A stretch of 64,000 nt of DNA from NCBI GenBank assembly GCA_038125725.1, contig JAYPEK010000020.1, forward strand, positions 1 through 64,000. The letters are read 5' to 3'. The DNA is from TMED8 sp038125725. GTDB taxonomy: Bacteria; Pseudomonadota; Alphaproteobacteria; Rhodospirillales; Casp-alpha2. A program made the position numbers and the translations under genes. Positions 51,224-59,872 of this stretch are shown here, one piece after another (positions within the stretch are counted from its first letter, which is position 1; every line of letters starts with the position of its first letter). Below the pieces are notes generated by a model. The model saw only the letters and a list, made by a program, of their open reading frames with translations, did no database searches and had not been told where the DNA came from.

Positions 51224-52075
51224 TCACACGAACAGATTGAGGATCGAGGTCTTGTCGGGTGCCGGCGTGGTCCCGGTGACGAGCATGTCGCCGATCGAGC
51301 TGCTGACTTCGAAGGAAAGCGAAATGGCCTTCAACAGGTTCCCGTATTTTGCCTTAAGCTCCTCGATTTCCTGGGTTTTCCGGTCGAGTTCAACGGCCGT
51401 AATTTCGGCCAGATCGGCTTCCAGGGAATACATTTCCTTTTCGCCGTCGATAATCAACTGGTTCACGGCACCCATCAGGGTGTCGAGCGATTCGGTCAAC
51501 CCGTAGGCTCGATTGGAAACTTCACCCAGCAAATCGACCAGCGGCCGGTTGTCGTTGGTGGTGGGATCAGTTCCTTCCGCATCGACGGTGCCGGCAACCG
51601 CGGTCAGGCCTTCCAGGCTTTGCGCGTCCTGTTGGATCTGGTTGACGAAGGTGGAATCGGAGATGTCGCCCGGAAAATACAGGTAGCGCAGGCTGTGCAT
51701 CTTCTCGATCAGGAACGACTTGGCCTCGTTCAGATTGGCGGCCTCGTCGGCGGTGAACGACGCGAGATCACCGTCGGCCTCGGCGGCGGAAAGCGCATCG
51801 GATGAATCGAGGGAAATCTCGAACATGCGCAACTTGTTGGTTTCAAGGCCGAAAAGGTATTCCTGCGCCTGGCCGATGTAGGTGGCGATTTCGTCACGGC
51901 GGTCCTGCAGCGCGGCAAGCTTGCGTTCGGTGCCGTCGTTGACGACGTCGTCGATTTCCTTGTTCAGACGCGTGATCATGCCGCGCTGAATGGTACTGAA
52001 ACGTTGCTCGAAAGCAGCCTTAGTGGCGGCCTGGGAAATGGCGGCATAGGCATTGGCGAAAAAATTGTCGGCCAT
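51224..52075 (-). CDS. Unrecognised coiled-coil protein next to flagellin
   Basis: I do not recognise this 283-residue protein. It has no signal peptide or membrane segment and no cysteines. Residues about 15-75 and 215-265 are predicted to form long helices rich in Lys, Glu and Gln (for example RLNKEIDDVV, ELDRKTQEIEELKAK); the centre is Asp/Ala-rich with a possible turn region (ISDSTFVNQIQQDAQSL). The ending TSILNLFV closely resembles the flagellin ending ASILRLFG, 190 bases away. It is downstream of flagellin on the same strand but after the flagellin terminator. It could be an exported minor filament component, a cap-like protein or a chaperone. Confidence 0.7.
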   Translation of the reverse strand: MADNFFANAYAAISQAATKAAFEQRFSTIQRGMITRLNKEIDDVVNDGTERKLAALQDRRDEIATYIGQAQEYLFGLETNKLRMFEISLDSSDALSAAEADGDLASFTADEAANLNEAKSFLIEKMHSLRYLYFPGDISDSTFVNQIQQDAQSLEGLTAVAGTVDAEGTDPTTNDNRPLVDLLGEVSNRAYGLTESLDTLMGAVNQLIIDGEKEMYSLEADLAEITAVELDRKTQEIEELKAKYGNLLKAISLSFEVSSSIGDMLVTGTTPAPDKTSILNLFV

Positions 52076-52207
52076 GTCTCTGTCCCAGTTGTCCGAATCC
52101 GGTGACGGAACCTTCGGACGGCGAAATCTAAGAACTTAATCTAACACAAAACGAATTTCTGGTCACCAAAACCGAAGAAAACGTCCGGTCTGTCAGTTGA
52201 AAGGCAA

Positions 52208-52231
52208 GGGGCCGCCGAATACGGCGGCCCC
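52208..52231 (-). terminator. Intrinsic terminator after flagellin
   Basis: GGGGCCGCCG (52208-52217) pairs perfectly with CGGCGGCCCC (52222-52231) around a 4-base loop. Reading on the minus strand it is followed by TTGCCTTT. It closes the flagellin transcript about 35 bases after its stop. Confidence 0.75.
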
Positions 52232-52265
52232 CCAATGTGTCAGCCTTTCATAGGCTATCCCATCA

Positions 52266-53807
52266 TTAACCGAAGAGCCGCAGGATCGAGGCTTCGGCCT
52301 GGGCAGCCAGCGACAGCGACTGAATACCCAACTGCTGACGGGTCTGCAGGGCCAGAAGGTTCGCACCTTCTTCGTTGATGTCGGCAAGCGTCAGCTTGTC
52401 GGCACCACCCTGCAGGGTGTTCACGTAGTTCTGGGTGAAGTCCAAGCGGGTGTTCAGCAGGGCCACGTTGGAACCCAGGGTCTGTGCCTGCGTACGGAGC
52501 GTGGTCAGAGCCGAATCGAGCTCGGTGATCGCCGCGTTGATGGCCGACGTGTCACCAGCCTGCACGTAGCGGGCGGTGTAAGCCGTCGAAGCGGAAACCG
52601 AAGACGCCGTCGCACCGCCCTTGATGGCGATACCCAGCTTCTTGGTCGCACCCGTCGACGTCGCGGACGCCGCGGACAGGCCCAAGGCACCGATGCCGAT
52701 GTAGGCATCACCGGTGGCGGCCGTCAGGCCTTTACCGGAACCACTCAACACCGACAGGGTCACCGTATCGCCGGCGCCGGTCAGCTTGAGGGTCTGGCCG
52801 GAGGCGACGTTCAGGGTCACGATCGAGGTGCCGTAGGTGAACGTCAGGCCCTGGTCGGCCGTCGTCAGGGTCACCGCGCTGTCACCGTTGTAGGTAACCG
52901 TGATGGAGTTACCGGCGGAGACTTCGCCAACAACGGCACCACCGGTCTGAGCGGAGTAGCCGAAGATCAGGTTGCGGCTGGCAGTCGCTTTCAGAGCCAG
53001 TTCCTTGCCGGAGCCGATAGCCGTCGTCGAGCTGACGACATCGACGTCGAGCACGCCGCCGTTGGCAACGGTCAGAGCCGAGGAGGTGCCGACGATGAGG
53101 CTGTAGGTCGAACCCGTGCCGTAGGTGTAGGTCACGGTTTCGCCGGCGGTGAAGGTCGCCTGCGGACCCGCCCAGGTCAGCGAGAAGTCACTGGTCGTGG
53201 ACAGGAAGCGGTTGGCCAGGTTGCCGGACGAAGCAGACACGGCACCAACGGTACCACCGTTGACGATGAAGCCGCCGGTGAAGTTGGCGGCGGAAGTGAT
53301 GCTCAGACCAGCGGTGCCGACACGAAGGTCAACGGAGGAAACGGTGAGCAAGCTCGCCGTCTTTTCCGAGAATTCGACCGACAGGGTCTGGCCAACACCG
53401 TTCACCAGGTTGGTGCCCTGGTAGGTGGCGTCAGCGGCCAGGTTGTTGATCTGCGTGCGAAGGTCGTTGAACTGGGTGACGAGGTCGTCCATCTGAGCCG
53501 AAGTGGCCGACTTCATCGAGTTCGCGATACCTTTCATCTGCTTCACCAGGGACTCGATGCTTTCCACGCCGTCCAGCGCCGCGGTAACCGTCGAAATACC
53601 CTGGTCAATGCCGTCTTTCTTTTCCAACAGGTCACTGGCCCGGTCAGACAAGCTCTTGGCTTGGAAGAACGCGACCGGATCGTCAATCGCCGAACCAACG
53701 CGAAGACCCGTCGAAAGACGGTTCTGCGTGTTTTCGATGAGATTGGTGGTGTTCTGAAGAGAAAGCAGGCTTTGCCGCACTGATGCGGAAAGTGTAACGT
53801 CGGACAT
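52266..53807 (-). CDS. fliC: Flagellin
   Basis: The 513-residue filament protein has the D0/D1 N terminus (SVRQSLLSLQNTTNLIENTQNRLSTG, with VGSAIDDPVAFFQAKSLSDR) and the C-terminal D0 (LLNTRLDFTQNYVNTLQGGADKL, then ANLLALQTRQQLGIQSLSLA, ending RLFG). The central 180-420 region is rich in Ser, Thr, Gly and Val, contains no cysteine, and offers many acceptor sites for O-linked sugars. The ribosome site AAGGAGT is strong. The terminator at 52208 ends the message. The neighbouring Maf and TPR-glycosyltransferases are the probable modifiers. Confidence 0.96.
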   Translation of the reverse strand: MSDVTLSASVRQSLLSLQNTTNLIENTQNRLSTGLRVGSAIDDPVAFFQAKSLSDRASDLLEKKDGIDQGISTVTAALDGVESIESLVKQMKGIANSMKSATSAQMDDLVTQFNDLRTQINNLAADATYQGTNLVNGVGQTLSVEFSEKTASLLTVSSVDLRVGTAGLSITSAANFTGGFIVNGGTVGAVSASSGNLANRFLSTTSDFSLTWAGPQATFTAGETVTYTYGTGSTYSLIVGTSSALTVANGGVLDVDVVSSTTAIGSGKELALKATASRNLIFGYSAQTGGAVVGEVSAGNSITVTYNGDSAVTLTTADQGLTFTYGTSIVTLNVASGQTLKLTGAGDTVTLSVLSGSGKGLTAATGDAYIGIGALGLSAASATSTGATKKLGIAIKGGATASSVSASTAYTARYVQAGDTSAINAAITELDSALTTLRTQAQTLGSNVALLNTRLDFTQNYVNTLQGGADKLTLADINEEGANLLALQTRQQLGIQSLSLAAQAEASILRLFG

Positions 53808-53863
53808 TGAAGTACTCCTTTCTAGAGTATTGAATTATCAAGTGTTTCTCACTTGGGCCGTTT

Positions 53864-53882
53864 TGGCCATCCTCAAGCCAAC
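53864..53882 (-). promoter_or_regulatory. Possible sigma-54 element upstream of flagellin
   Basis: On the minus strand TTGGCTTGAGGATGGCC has TTGGC, ten bases between GG and GC, and a -12 box TGGC in place of TTGC. It lies about 60 bases upstream of the flagellin ATG. The match is weaker than those at 2464 and 11345. Confidence 0.4.
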
Positions 53883-53968
53883 CTTCGCACCCGCTTTCTT
53901 GCGCGACGAAAATCGACTAGCCGAACACTGCCTTCATACGATATTTCCATGCAGGATTCAAGGGGAAT

Positions 53969-54319
53969 CTACCGCCTGTTCCGCTCGCCCTCCAGCAATC
54001 CCTCGGCGATTTGGAAATTGAGATTGATCAGCGAATTGAGGACTTCCGGCGCGACGCCATCGCGAAATGCCAGGGTCTTGTCGAAAACATAGGCGCAAAG
54101 CCGTGCGAGATTGCCTTTTGTCATGTCATCATAGGCACAGCTCTCGCTGTCGACGAACGTCTTCATCGCGACCCAGGTTTCCAGGTTGTCGAGGAGCGCA
54201 TTGGTCAAGGCCTTGCTGACCGGCACCCCGCCGTCGTTCGCCCGATCCAGCGCCAAGGCACATTGCGTCAAACGGAAGGCTTGGGCTTTCGCAAGCGACA
54301 TGCCGTCCGGTTCAGCCAT
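53969..54319 (-). CDS. flaF: FlaF-family flagellin regulator, copy 3
   Basis: The ATG at 54319 (MAEPDGMSLAKAQAF) gives 116 residues; a TTG two codons upstream is in frame. It has the FlaF pattern with more divergence than copies 1 and 2: FRLTQCALALDRAN, LLDNLETWVAMKTFV, NLARLCAYVFDKTLAF and LNSLINLNFQIAEGLL. It lies 161 bases upstream of flagellin on the same strand, the classic flaF-flagellin neighbourhood, and flbT is at the right edge of the window. This copy is the best candidate for the main flagellin regulator. Confidence 0.75.
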   Translation of the reverse strand: MAEPDGMSLAKAQAFRLTQCALALDRANDGGVPVSKALTNALLDNLETWVAMKTFVDSESCAYDDMTKGNLARLCAYVFDKTLAFRDGVAPEVLNSLINLNFQIAEGLLEGERNRR

Positions 54320-54523
54320 GATCAAGAGCCATGAGTTTCACCAATCGAATCGGTCGGAGGCGTTAAAAGTTTGTATACTCGATAATTGCTATTTTCAATT
54401 CACCTTGCGCCGTGGGCGGGCCCACCGGCGTCGAACGAGGCCCGATCATGGCATATCGCGCCATGCGGGGGTTTGAACAATTGGGCGGCGTCATCGCCAC
54501 GAAGAAGCGAGAGATATCATGAG

Positions 54524-55696
54524 ATGCTGAATTGGATCGGTTTAACCTGGAGCATATCCAATCGCTTCGGGTGGGGCATATACGGCCTGAACCTTGTACT
54601 GGAACTGATGAAGCGTGGACAACCGGTTCCTGTCTGCCTGGACGTGATCACCACGGACACACTGCCACCGGAAACGGTCGAGACCCTGAGGCCGGTGATC
54701 GATTTCCAGCGCGAGAACCTCAAGCATATGCATCGCACCGGTCAGGTCGCGACGCTCAAGAACACGCTTCTTCTGCACGCCATGGGCAACAATCTCGATT
54801 GGAGTCTTCTCAGCCATTCGTTCGTCGGCGATGCCAACGTTGGTGTCATCTTTTTCGAATACACGGACTTCAGCGCCGAAGCGAAGGAGCGCGCCAAGCG
54901 CCTCGACGCCATTGTCGCCGGCTCCACCTGGAACGGCCAGGTCCTGCAAGACCAGGGGTTCGAAAATATCCGGACGGTGTTTCAGGGCATCGACACGAAG
55001 CTGTTCAGACCGATGCCCCGCAAAGGTGAATACGCCGGCAAGTTCGCGGTATTCTCTGGCGGTAAACTGGATTTCCGCAAGGGCCAGGATATCGTTCTCG
55101 CCGCCTTCAAACGGTTCGCGGATCGCCACGACGACGCCATCCTGGTGACCGCATGGCAGAACCTTTGGCCGTTAACGGCGCTGCCGATGGTGCACTCGCC
55201 ACATACCGACGTCCTGCCGCGCGTCGAGGCAAACGGCACCTTGAAGCTGGCCGAATGGGCCGCCGCCAAAGGCATTGCTCAGGACAAGTTCGTCGACCTC
55301 GGGATGGTCCCGAACGAAAGGATGCCCGGCATCCTCAAGGAATTCGACCTCGCTGTTTTTCCCAATCGATGCGAGGGCGGCACCAACCTCGTCGCCATGG
55401 AAACCATGGCCTGCGGTGTTCCGTGCATCATCGCGGCGAACACGGGGCAGATGGATCTCATTCGTGACGACAATTGTTATGCTCTGACCGACCAGTCGCC
55501 GGTCGACTTTCCCGGCGCCGGGGTCGATGGATGGGGCGAATCGTCCGTCGACGAACTGGTCGAGGCGATGGAGCATGCCTACCAGAATCGCGACGAAGCC
55601 AAGCGGCGCGGCCAAGCCGGAGCCGATTTCATGCGCGGCTGGAGTTGGTCCGGCCAGATCGGCAAACTTCTCGATACGCTTGAGGAGTTCTGCTAA
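54524..55696 (+). CDS. GT4-family glycosyltransferase
   Basis: Start chosen at MLNWIGLTWSISNRFGWG (54524), 390 residues. GT-B fold motifs: an N-terminal domain with GWGIYGLNLVLELMKRG; a middle with FRPMPRKGEYAGKFAVFSGGKLDFRKGQD; and the C-terminal donor region MVPNERMPGILKEFDLAVFPNRCEGGTNLVAMETMACGVPCIIA with the EGxxxxxxE-type signature. It is the first gene of the rightward glycosyltransferase block. It likely acts on flagellin or a sugar chain; donor is unknown. Confidence 0.85.
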   Translation: MLNWIGLTWSISNRFGWGIYGLNLVLELMKRGQPVPVCLDVITTDTLPPETVETLRPVIDFQRENLKHMHRTGQVATLKNTLLLHAMGNNLDWSLLSHSFVGDANVGVIFFEYTDFSAEAKERAKRLDAIVAGSTWNGQVLQDQGFENIRTVFQGIDTKLFRPMPRKGEYAGKFAVFSGGKLDFRKGQDIVLAAFKRFADRHDDAILVTAWQNLWPLTALPMVHSPHTDVLPRVEANGTLKLAEWAAAKGIAQDKFVDLGMVPNERMPGILKEFDLAVFPNRCEGGTNLVAMETMACGVPCIIAANTGQMDLIRDDNCYALTDQSPVDFPGAGVDGWGESSVDELVEAMEHAYQNRDEAKRRGQAGADFMRGWSWSGQIGKLLDTLEEFC

Positions 55697-55789
55697 GAAC
55701 GGAAATCGCCCCGACGTCGGGCGGCGGGCACGCCGAAGCCTGGGCGATATGGGCATCGAGGAACGATCGACGAATTTGGAGTTGATGCG

Positions 55790-57817
55790 GTGACAGACGA
55801 CGATATCCCCACGAGCTTGAGCGTCCCGGCAGCGGATTCGCCGGCAATCGACAATCCGCTGCATGCGATGCTGGAAGACGCGATGCAGTCCGCCAATGCC
55901 AGCGACTATTCCGAAGCCGTGTCGAAATGCCACGAGACGATCAAGGCTTTCCCGTCCGCCGCCGAGCCCTATTTCCTCATGGGCACCATCGCCTACATCT
56001 GCGGTGACGAAGGCCAGGCTATTTCCATGGGAGAACTCGCCCACAAGATCGATCCGACCGTTGCCGAATATGCCGAAGCGCTCGCGACGATCTACACCGG
56101 CATCGGGCGATTGGCCGATGGACTGTATTTCGCCAAAATCGCGACCAGCCTCGAACCGCACCCGCTGTTCAGCAAACGCATGCCGCCGCGACTGCGCGAT
56201 CTGAAAAGCGCTTTCTTGAATGCGGCGCCCTCGACGCATTTCATCGAGGCGCAGCGCCTGTTCAACATCGGCGATTACGAGCGCGCCCTGCAAGAATGCG
56301 CCGCCGAAATCCGCCTCAATTCGGATAACCTGAAGGCCTACATCCTGATGGGCCGAACGACAATAATTCTCGGGCGATACAGCCAGGCGGTCGGCGCGCT
56401 GCAGGCCGCCATCCAGCTCGATCCAGCCGACGGCTTGGCGCCGGCGCTGCTGGCCCGCGCCTTGGTCCACCTGGGACGTCACAGCGAAGCCGCCGCCGCC
56501 GGCAAACGGGCATTGACCTTGGCCGGTACGGATGCGGAAATCTACGGACAGGCAATGAACGCCCTGCTTCGCTGCCCCGATTTCCCCGCCGAAACCGCAC
56601 GCCAGACGGCGCTCGATTTTGCCGCCCGTTTCGCCGAAGAGAACGATGGCGCCGAGCCTGCCGAGCAGTTCGAAGATGCACCGATCAAGATCGGTTTTCT
56701 TTCGAACACCTTCTTCAACGGTGCCGGTCACGATCTTTTCCTGCAATGGTTCCTGCAGACGCCCGCCAAGGGCGTCAGTTATGCGGGTTATCAGTTGTCC
56801 GTTGCTTCCGATATCGTCACCACGGCCGTCAAACAGGGATGCGAAAGCTGGCGTGAGATTTTCGATCTCGATCCCTACACACTTTCCTACACCCTGGCGG
56901 CCGAAGCGATGGACGTCTACGTGGACCTCTCCAACATGAACTGCGAAACCCGGCTCGCGGTTGCCGCGCTGAACCCGGCCGCGGTCCGTGTCGGCGCCTT
57001 CGCCTTGCCGGAACCGGGGCTGGCGCCGGGCATCACGCATGTGCTCTCGGACGAGATCCTGAACGACGCCGATGAAGCGGCATTGCTGCCGGGCCAGCAA
57101 TGCCTTCCGGTGTCGGGCACCCTGTTTGCGCACGCGCCGTTCACCGGCCTGCAACAGGACCTCCCCTCCCCGTGCGAGGAAAAGGGACAGATCACCTTTG
57201 GCGGCGTCGCCGATCTCGGCTTCCTGTCGCCGGAATGCGCGACGTTGTGGGCGGATGTGCTGCTCGCCGTTCCCCAGGCACACCTGTTGCTGTGCAGCAC
57301 CCGGCCGATTTCGGATGAAGTCAGGGCACGGGTGCGCGAATTCTTCTCCATGGCGGGAGTCGCGAACCGCGTACTGCTGCCGGTCGACGACGTCGAATAC
57401 GAGATGGACGATCACGAGGCCATGCAGGCGGCGCGCGCGCCCTTGCCGCCGATGCAATTGCGCGAAATCGACATCTTTCTCGATACCGCGCCCATCAGTT
57501 GCCGCCGGGAACTGTGTCAGGCGCTCTGGACAGGCGTTCCCGTCGTTTCCTTGATGGGCGAGCGGCGTCTGGGCCGGGTCGGCGCAAGCATTCTCAATGC
57601 CGCCGGACGGTTGAACTGGGTTGCCAAGGATCGCGAGGAGTTCGTCGATATCGCCGCCAAACTGGCCGCCGATCCCAAGACCTTGGCCGACGAACGCAAG
57701 GCCCTGCAGGAAAACATCGGCAGTTCACTTCTATTCGACACGAAACAAACGGCAACGGCGGTCCGCAGCTCCTTGAGCGCCGTCGCGCGGCAGTCGCGCG
57801 ACGAGGCCAAGCAATGA
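55790..57817 (+). CDS. TPR/SPINDLY-type (GT41-like) glycosyltransferase
   Basis: A GTG start with GGAG upstream; 675 residues. TPR helices occupy about residues 25-290 (NPLHAMLEDAMQSANASDYSEAVSKCHET, YFLMGTIAY, AYILMGRTTIILGRYSQA). The C-terminal half resembles the O-GlcNAc transferase/SPINDLY catalytic region: IKIGFLSNTFFNGAGHDLF (about 299), VYVDLSNMNCETRLA, and IDIFLDTAPISCRRELCQALWTGVPVVSLMGERRLGRVGASIL. The His and Lys of OGT are not confidently located. TPRs would bind the protein acceptor. It is probably an intracellular O-glycosyltransferase for flagellin. Confidence 0.82.
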   Translation: MTDDDIPTSLSVPAADSPAIDNPLHAMLEDAMQSANASDYSEAVSKCHETIKAFPSAAEPYFLMGTIAYICGDEGQAISMGELAHKIDPTVAEYAEALATIYTGIGRLADGLYFAKIATSLEPHPLFSKRMPPRLRDLKSAFLNAAPSTHFIEAQRLFNIGDYERALQECAAEIRLNSDNLKAYILMGRTTIILGRYSQAVGALQAAIQLDPADGLAPALLARALVHLGRHSEAAAAGKRALTLAGTDAEIYGQAMNALLRCPDFPAETARQTALDFAARFAEENDGAEPAEQFEDAPIKIGFLSNTFFNGAGHDLFLQWFLQTPAKGVSYAGYQLSVASDIVTTAVKQGCESWREIFDLDPYTLSYTLAAEAMDVYVDLSNMNCETRLAVAALNPAAVRVGAFALPEPGLAPGITHVLSDEILNDADEAALLPGQQCLPVSGTLFAHAPFTGLQQDLPSPCEEKGQITFGGVADLGFLSPECATLWADVLLAVPQAHLLLCSTRPISDEVRARVREFFSMAGVANRVLLPVDDVEYEMDDHEAMQAARAPLPPMQLREIDIFLDTAPISCRRELCQALWTGVPVVSLMGERRLGRVGASILNAAGRLNWVAKDREEFVDIAAKLAADPKTLADERKALQENIGSSLLFDTKQTATAVRSSLSAVARQSRDEAKQ

Positions 57818-57854
57818 TCGACCGCTGGTCCATGCCCCAACGAGGTTGTCGCTC

Positions 57855-59843
57855 ATGAATGACGAAGTGCACGTCGAAACCGGCACGGACCCGGAAGACG
57901 AAAAACCGGAACTCTCGAAAGAGGAATTGTTCCAGCGCAATCTGGACGCGCTCGCCAAGATCGATGGATATCTGTACCAGCGGATGAAGGACTACAAGTC
58001 CCTGTCGAAGCTGGTCTACGACGAAAACGGCGATTGCAACGTCGAGTACGAAAACTTCAGCGTCTACGCGAAAGGCGCACGCGCCCACGCCGAAGACCAA
58101 CTCAAGGCTTTCACCGCCCACTCCAGCCGGCTGACCATGTCGGCGATCGGCAAGGGCGAAGGGCTCGATCCGCATACGCGCGACGTACACGAGAAATTCT
58201 CCAACCGGTTCGATGACAGCGGCTTTCGTTTCACCCATGCGCCGTTTCGCGACAATTGCTTCTTCGCCATCGTGCTCGGCGTCGGTCTCGGGCTGCACCT
58301 GAAAGGAATCGTCGAGAAAACCAAGTGCCGGAAACTGATCCTTTTCGAGCCGAACCTCGATCTCGTCTATCATTCCCTGCACGTTTGCGATTGGGCCGAT
58401 CTTGTCGATCAGATCGACGGCGGCGGCGCCAGCATCGAAATCTTTTCGCAAAGCGACACGGAAACGCTGTCCTATAACCTCAAGGCTTTGTTCCGGCAGT
58501 TCAATCCATCCAGCCTCGACGGGACTCTGGTATTCCAGCACTACCAGAGTGCGATCTTCCAGGAACTCAACAAGACGATGTCGGAAAACCTCCGCACGGC
58601 GGTCATGGGATTGGGTTTCTACCAAGACGAAATCAACATGATCAGCCAGAGCTACAAGAACCTGGAGCGGGGAAATTCACGCGTCGTGCAGTTGATCGAC
58701 AAGGACCCGGGCATTCCGGCGTTCGTCATCGCCTCTGGTCCGTCGCTGGAAAAGCTGCTGCCGTTCATCAAGGAAAACCAGGACAAGGCGATCCTGTTCT
58801 GTTGCGGAACGGCGGTCGACATCCTGATGGCGAACGACATCGTTCCCGACTTCTGGGTGATGATGGAGCGTATCAAGGCGATCTACACGGACATCAAGGA
58901 AACCCACGAGATATACGATCTGTCGGAAATCCGGTTCGCCGGATCGACGACGATCTTTCCGAAGGTTCCGGAAATTTTCAAAGAATCGATATTCTTCTTC
59001 CGCCCTGGCCTCAGCCCGGCACCCTTGTTTGCGCAGAACCAGGGACAGATCGCGCAGGTTCCCGATCCGCTGGCCGCCAATGCCGGCCTGTCGTTCGCCA
59101 TGCACGTGGGTTTTCGCGAGGTCTATTTCCTCGGCGTTGATGTCGGGTCGCCGTTCAAGGACAGGGGCCACGCCAAGGGCAGCGTCTATGAGCGGCGCGA
59201 TGGAGAGCCGATCAAGAACCTCGACCTCCCGGTGCCCGGCAATTTCGGGGGGACGGCCTGGACCACGCCGGTCCTGCAATGGTCGAAGGAGAACCTGGAA
59301 AAACTGATCTCCTTCCGCCGCGGGCGCGTGTTCTACAATCTCGGCACCGGCGCGCTGATCAAGGGCGCAACGCCGATCCATCCGAAAGCGGTGAAATTGT
59401 CGGATTTGAGCGCGCCAAAGGTCGACCTTCTGGAGAGTTTCGTCGAATCCTGCCCGGTCTATAGCGAAACGGATTTCGAGGACGCCTGGGAAAAGGCCGC
59501 CATCATCGATCGACTTCCGGAATTCTGCGAAAACCTGAAGAAGATCCTGCGCGACGAAGACGACTTCGAAAATTTCGGCTACCTCCAGGAAACCATGAAA
59601 GTACTGAAGCCGGCGGCGGTCGAGGACCCCGTAGCCATGCTGCTGCGCGGCACCGTCTTTACCGCGTTTACGGCGTTCGAGTTCTATGCCAACCGCGCCG
59701 TCGATGACGAGGAACGGCGGACGATGTTCGATATTTTCCGCGAGGAATACGATGACATGCTCGACCATTTGCGGGACCGGGCGATCGAAGTCTTCACCAG
59801 TCTCGAGGACGGGGATCCATGGGATGACGAGTTTGTCGCCTAA
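57855..59843 (+). CDS. maf: Maf-family (DUF115) motility-associated glycosyltransferase
   Basis: Maf proteins transfer nonulosonic acids (pseudaminic or legionaminic) to Ser/Thr of flagellin. The ATG at 57855 has GAGG nine bases upstream; a TTG at 57846 is also possible. The 662-residue product has the N-terminal Maf region (RNLDALAKIDGYLYQRM) and the central DUF115 domain with FVIASGPSLEKLLPFI, FCCGTAVDILMANDIVPDFWVMMER and FAMHVGFREVYFLGVDVGSPFKD, followed by a helical C-terminal domain. It ties the NeuB-like and SpsF-SpsG genes of the island to flagellin. Confidence 0.92.
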   Translation: MNDEVHVETGTDPEDEKPELSKEELFQRNLDALAKIDGYLYQRMKDYKSLSKLVYDENGDCNVEYENFSVYAKGARAHAEDQLKAFTAHSSRLTMSAIGKGEGLDPHTRDVHEKFSNRFDDSGFRFTHAPFRDNCFFAIVLGVGLGLHLKGIVEKTKCRKLILFEPNLDLVYHSLHVCDWADLVDQIDGGGASIEIFSQSDTETLSYNLKALFRQFNPSSLDGTLVFQHYQSAIFQELNKTMSENLRTAVMGLGFYQDEINMISQSYKNLERGNSRVVQLIDKDPGIPAFVIASGPSLEKLLPFIKENQDKAILFCCGTAVDILMANDIVPDFWVMMERIKAIYTDIKETHEIYDLSEIRFAGSTTIFPKVPEIFKESIFFFRPGLSPAPLFAQNQGQIAQVPDPLAANAGLSFAMHVGFREVYFLGVDVGSPFKDRGHAKGSVYERRDGEPIKNLDLPVPGNFGGTAWTTPVLQWSKENLEKLISFRRGRVFYNLGTGALIKGATPIHPKAVKLSDLSAPKVDLLESFVESCPVYSETDFEDAWEKAAIIDRLPEFCENLKKILRDEDDFENFGYLQETMKVLKPAAVEDPVAMLLRGTVFTAFTAFEFYANRAVDDEERRTMFDIFREEYDDMLDHLRDRAIEVFTSLEDGDPWDDEFVA

Positions 59844-59872
59844 CCTCCATTCGGCCGGCGCCGCCAGGTAAC

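Noticed and set aside
55172..57457. 761-codon open frame on the minus strand over two glycosyltransferases
   Set aside because: It runs across two genes with good motifs on the plus strand; Arg/Gly/His-rich composition shows a reverse-complement shadow.
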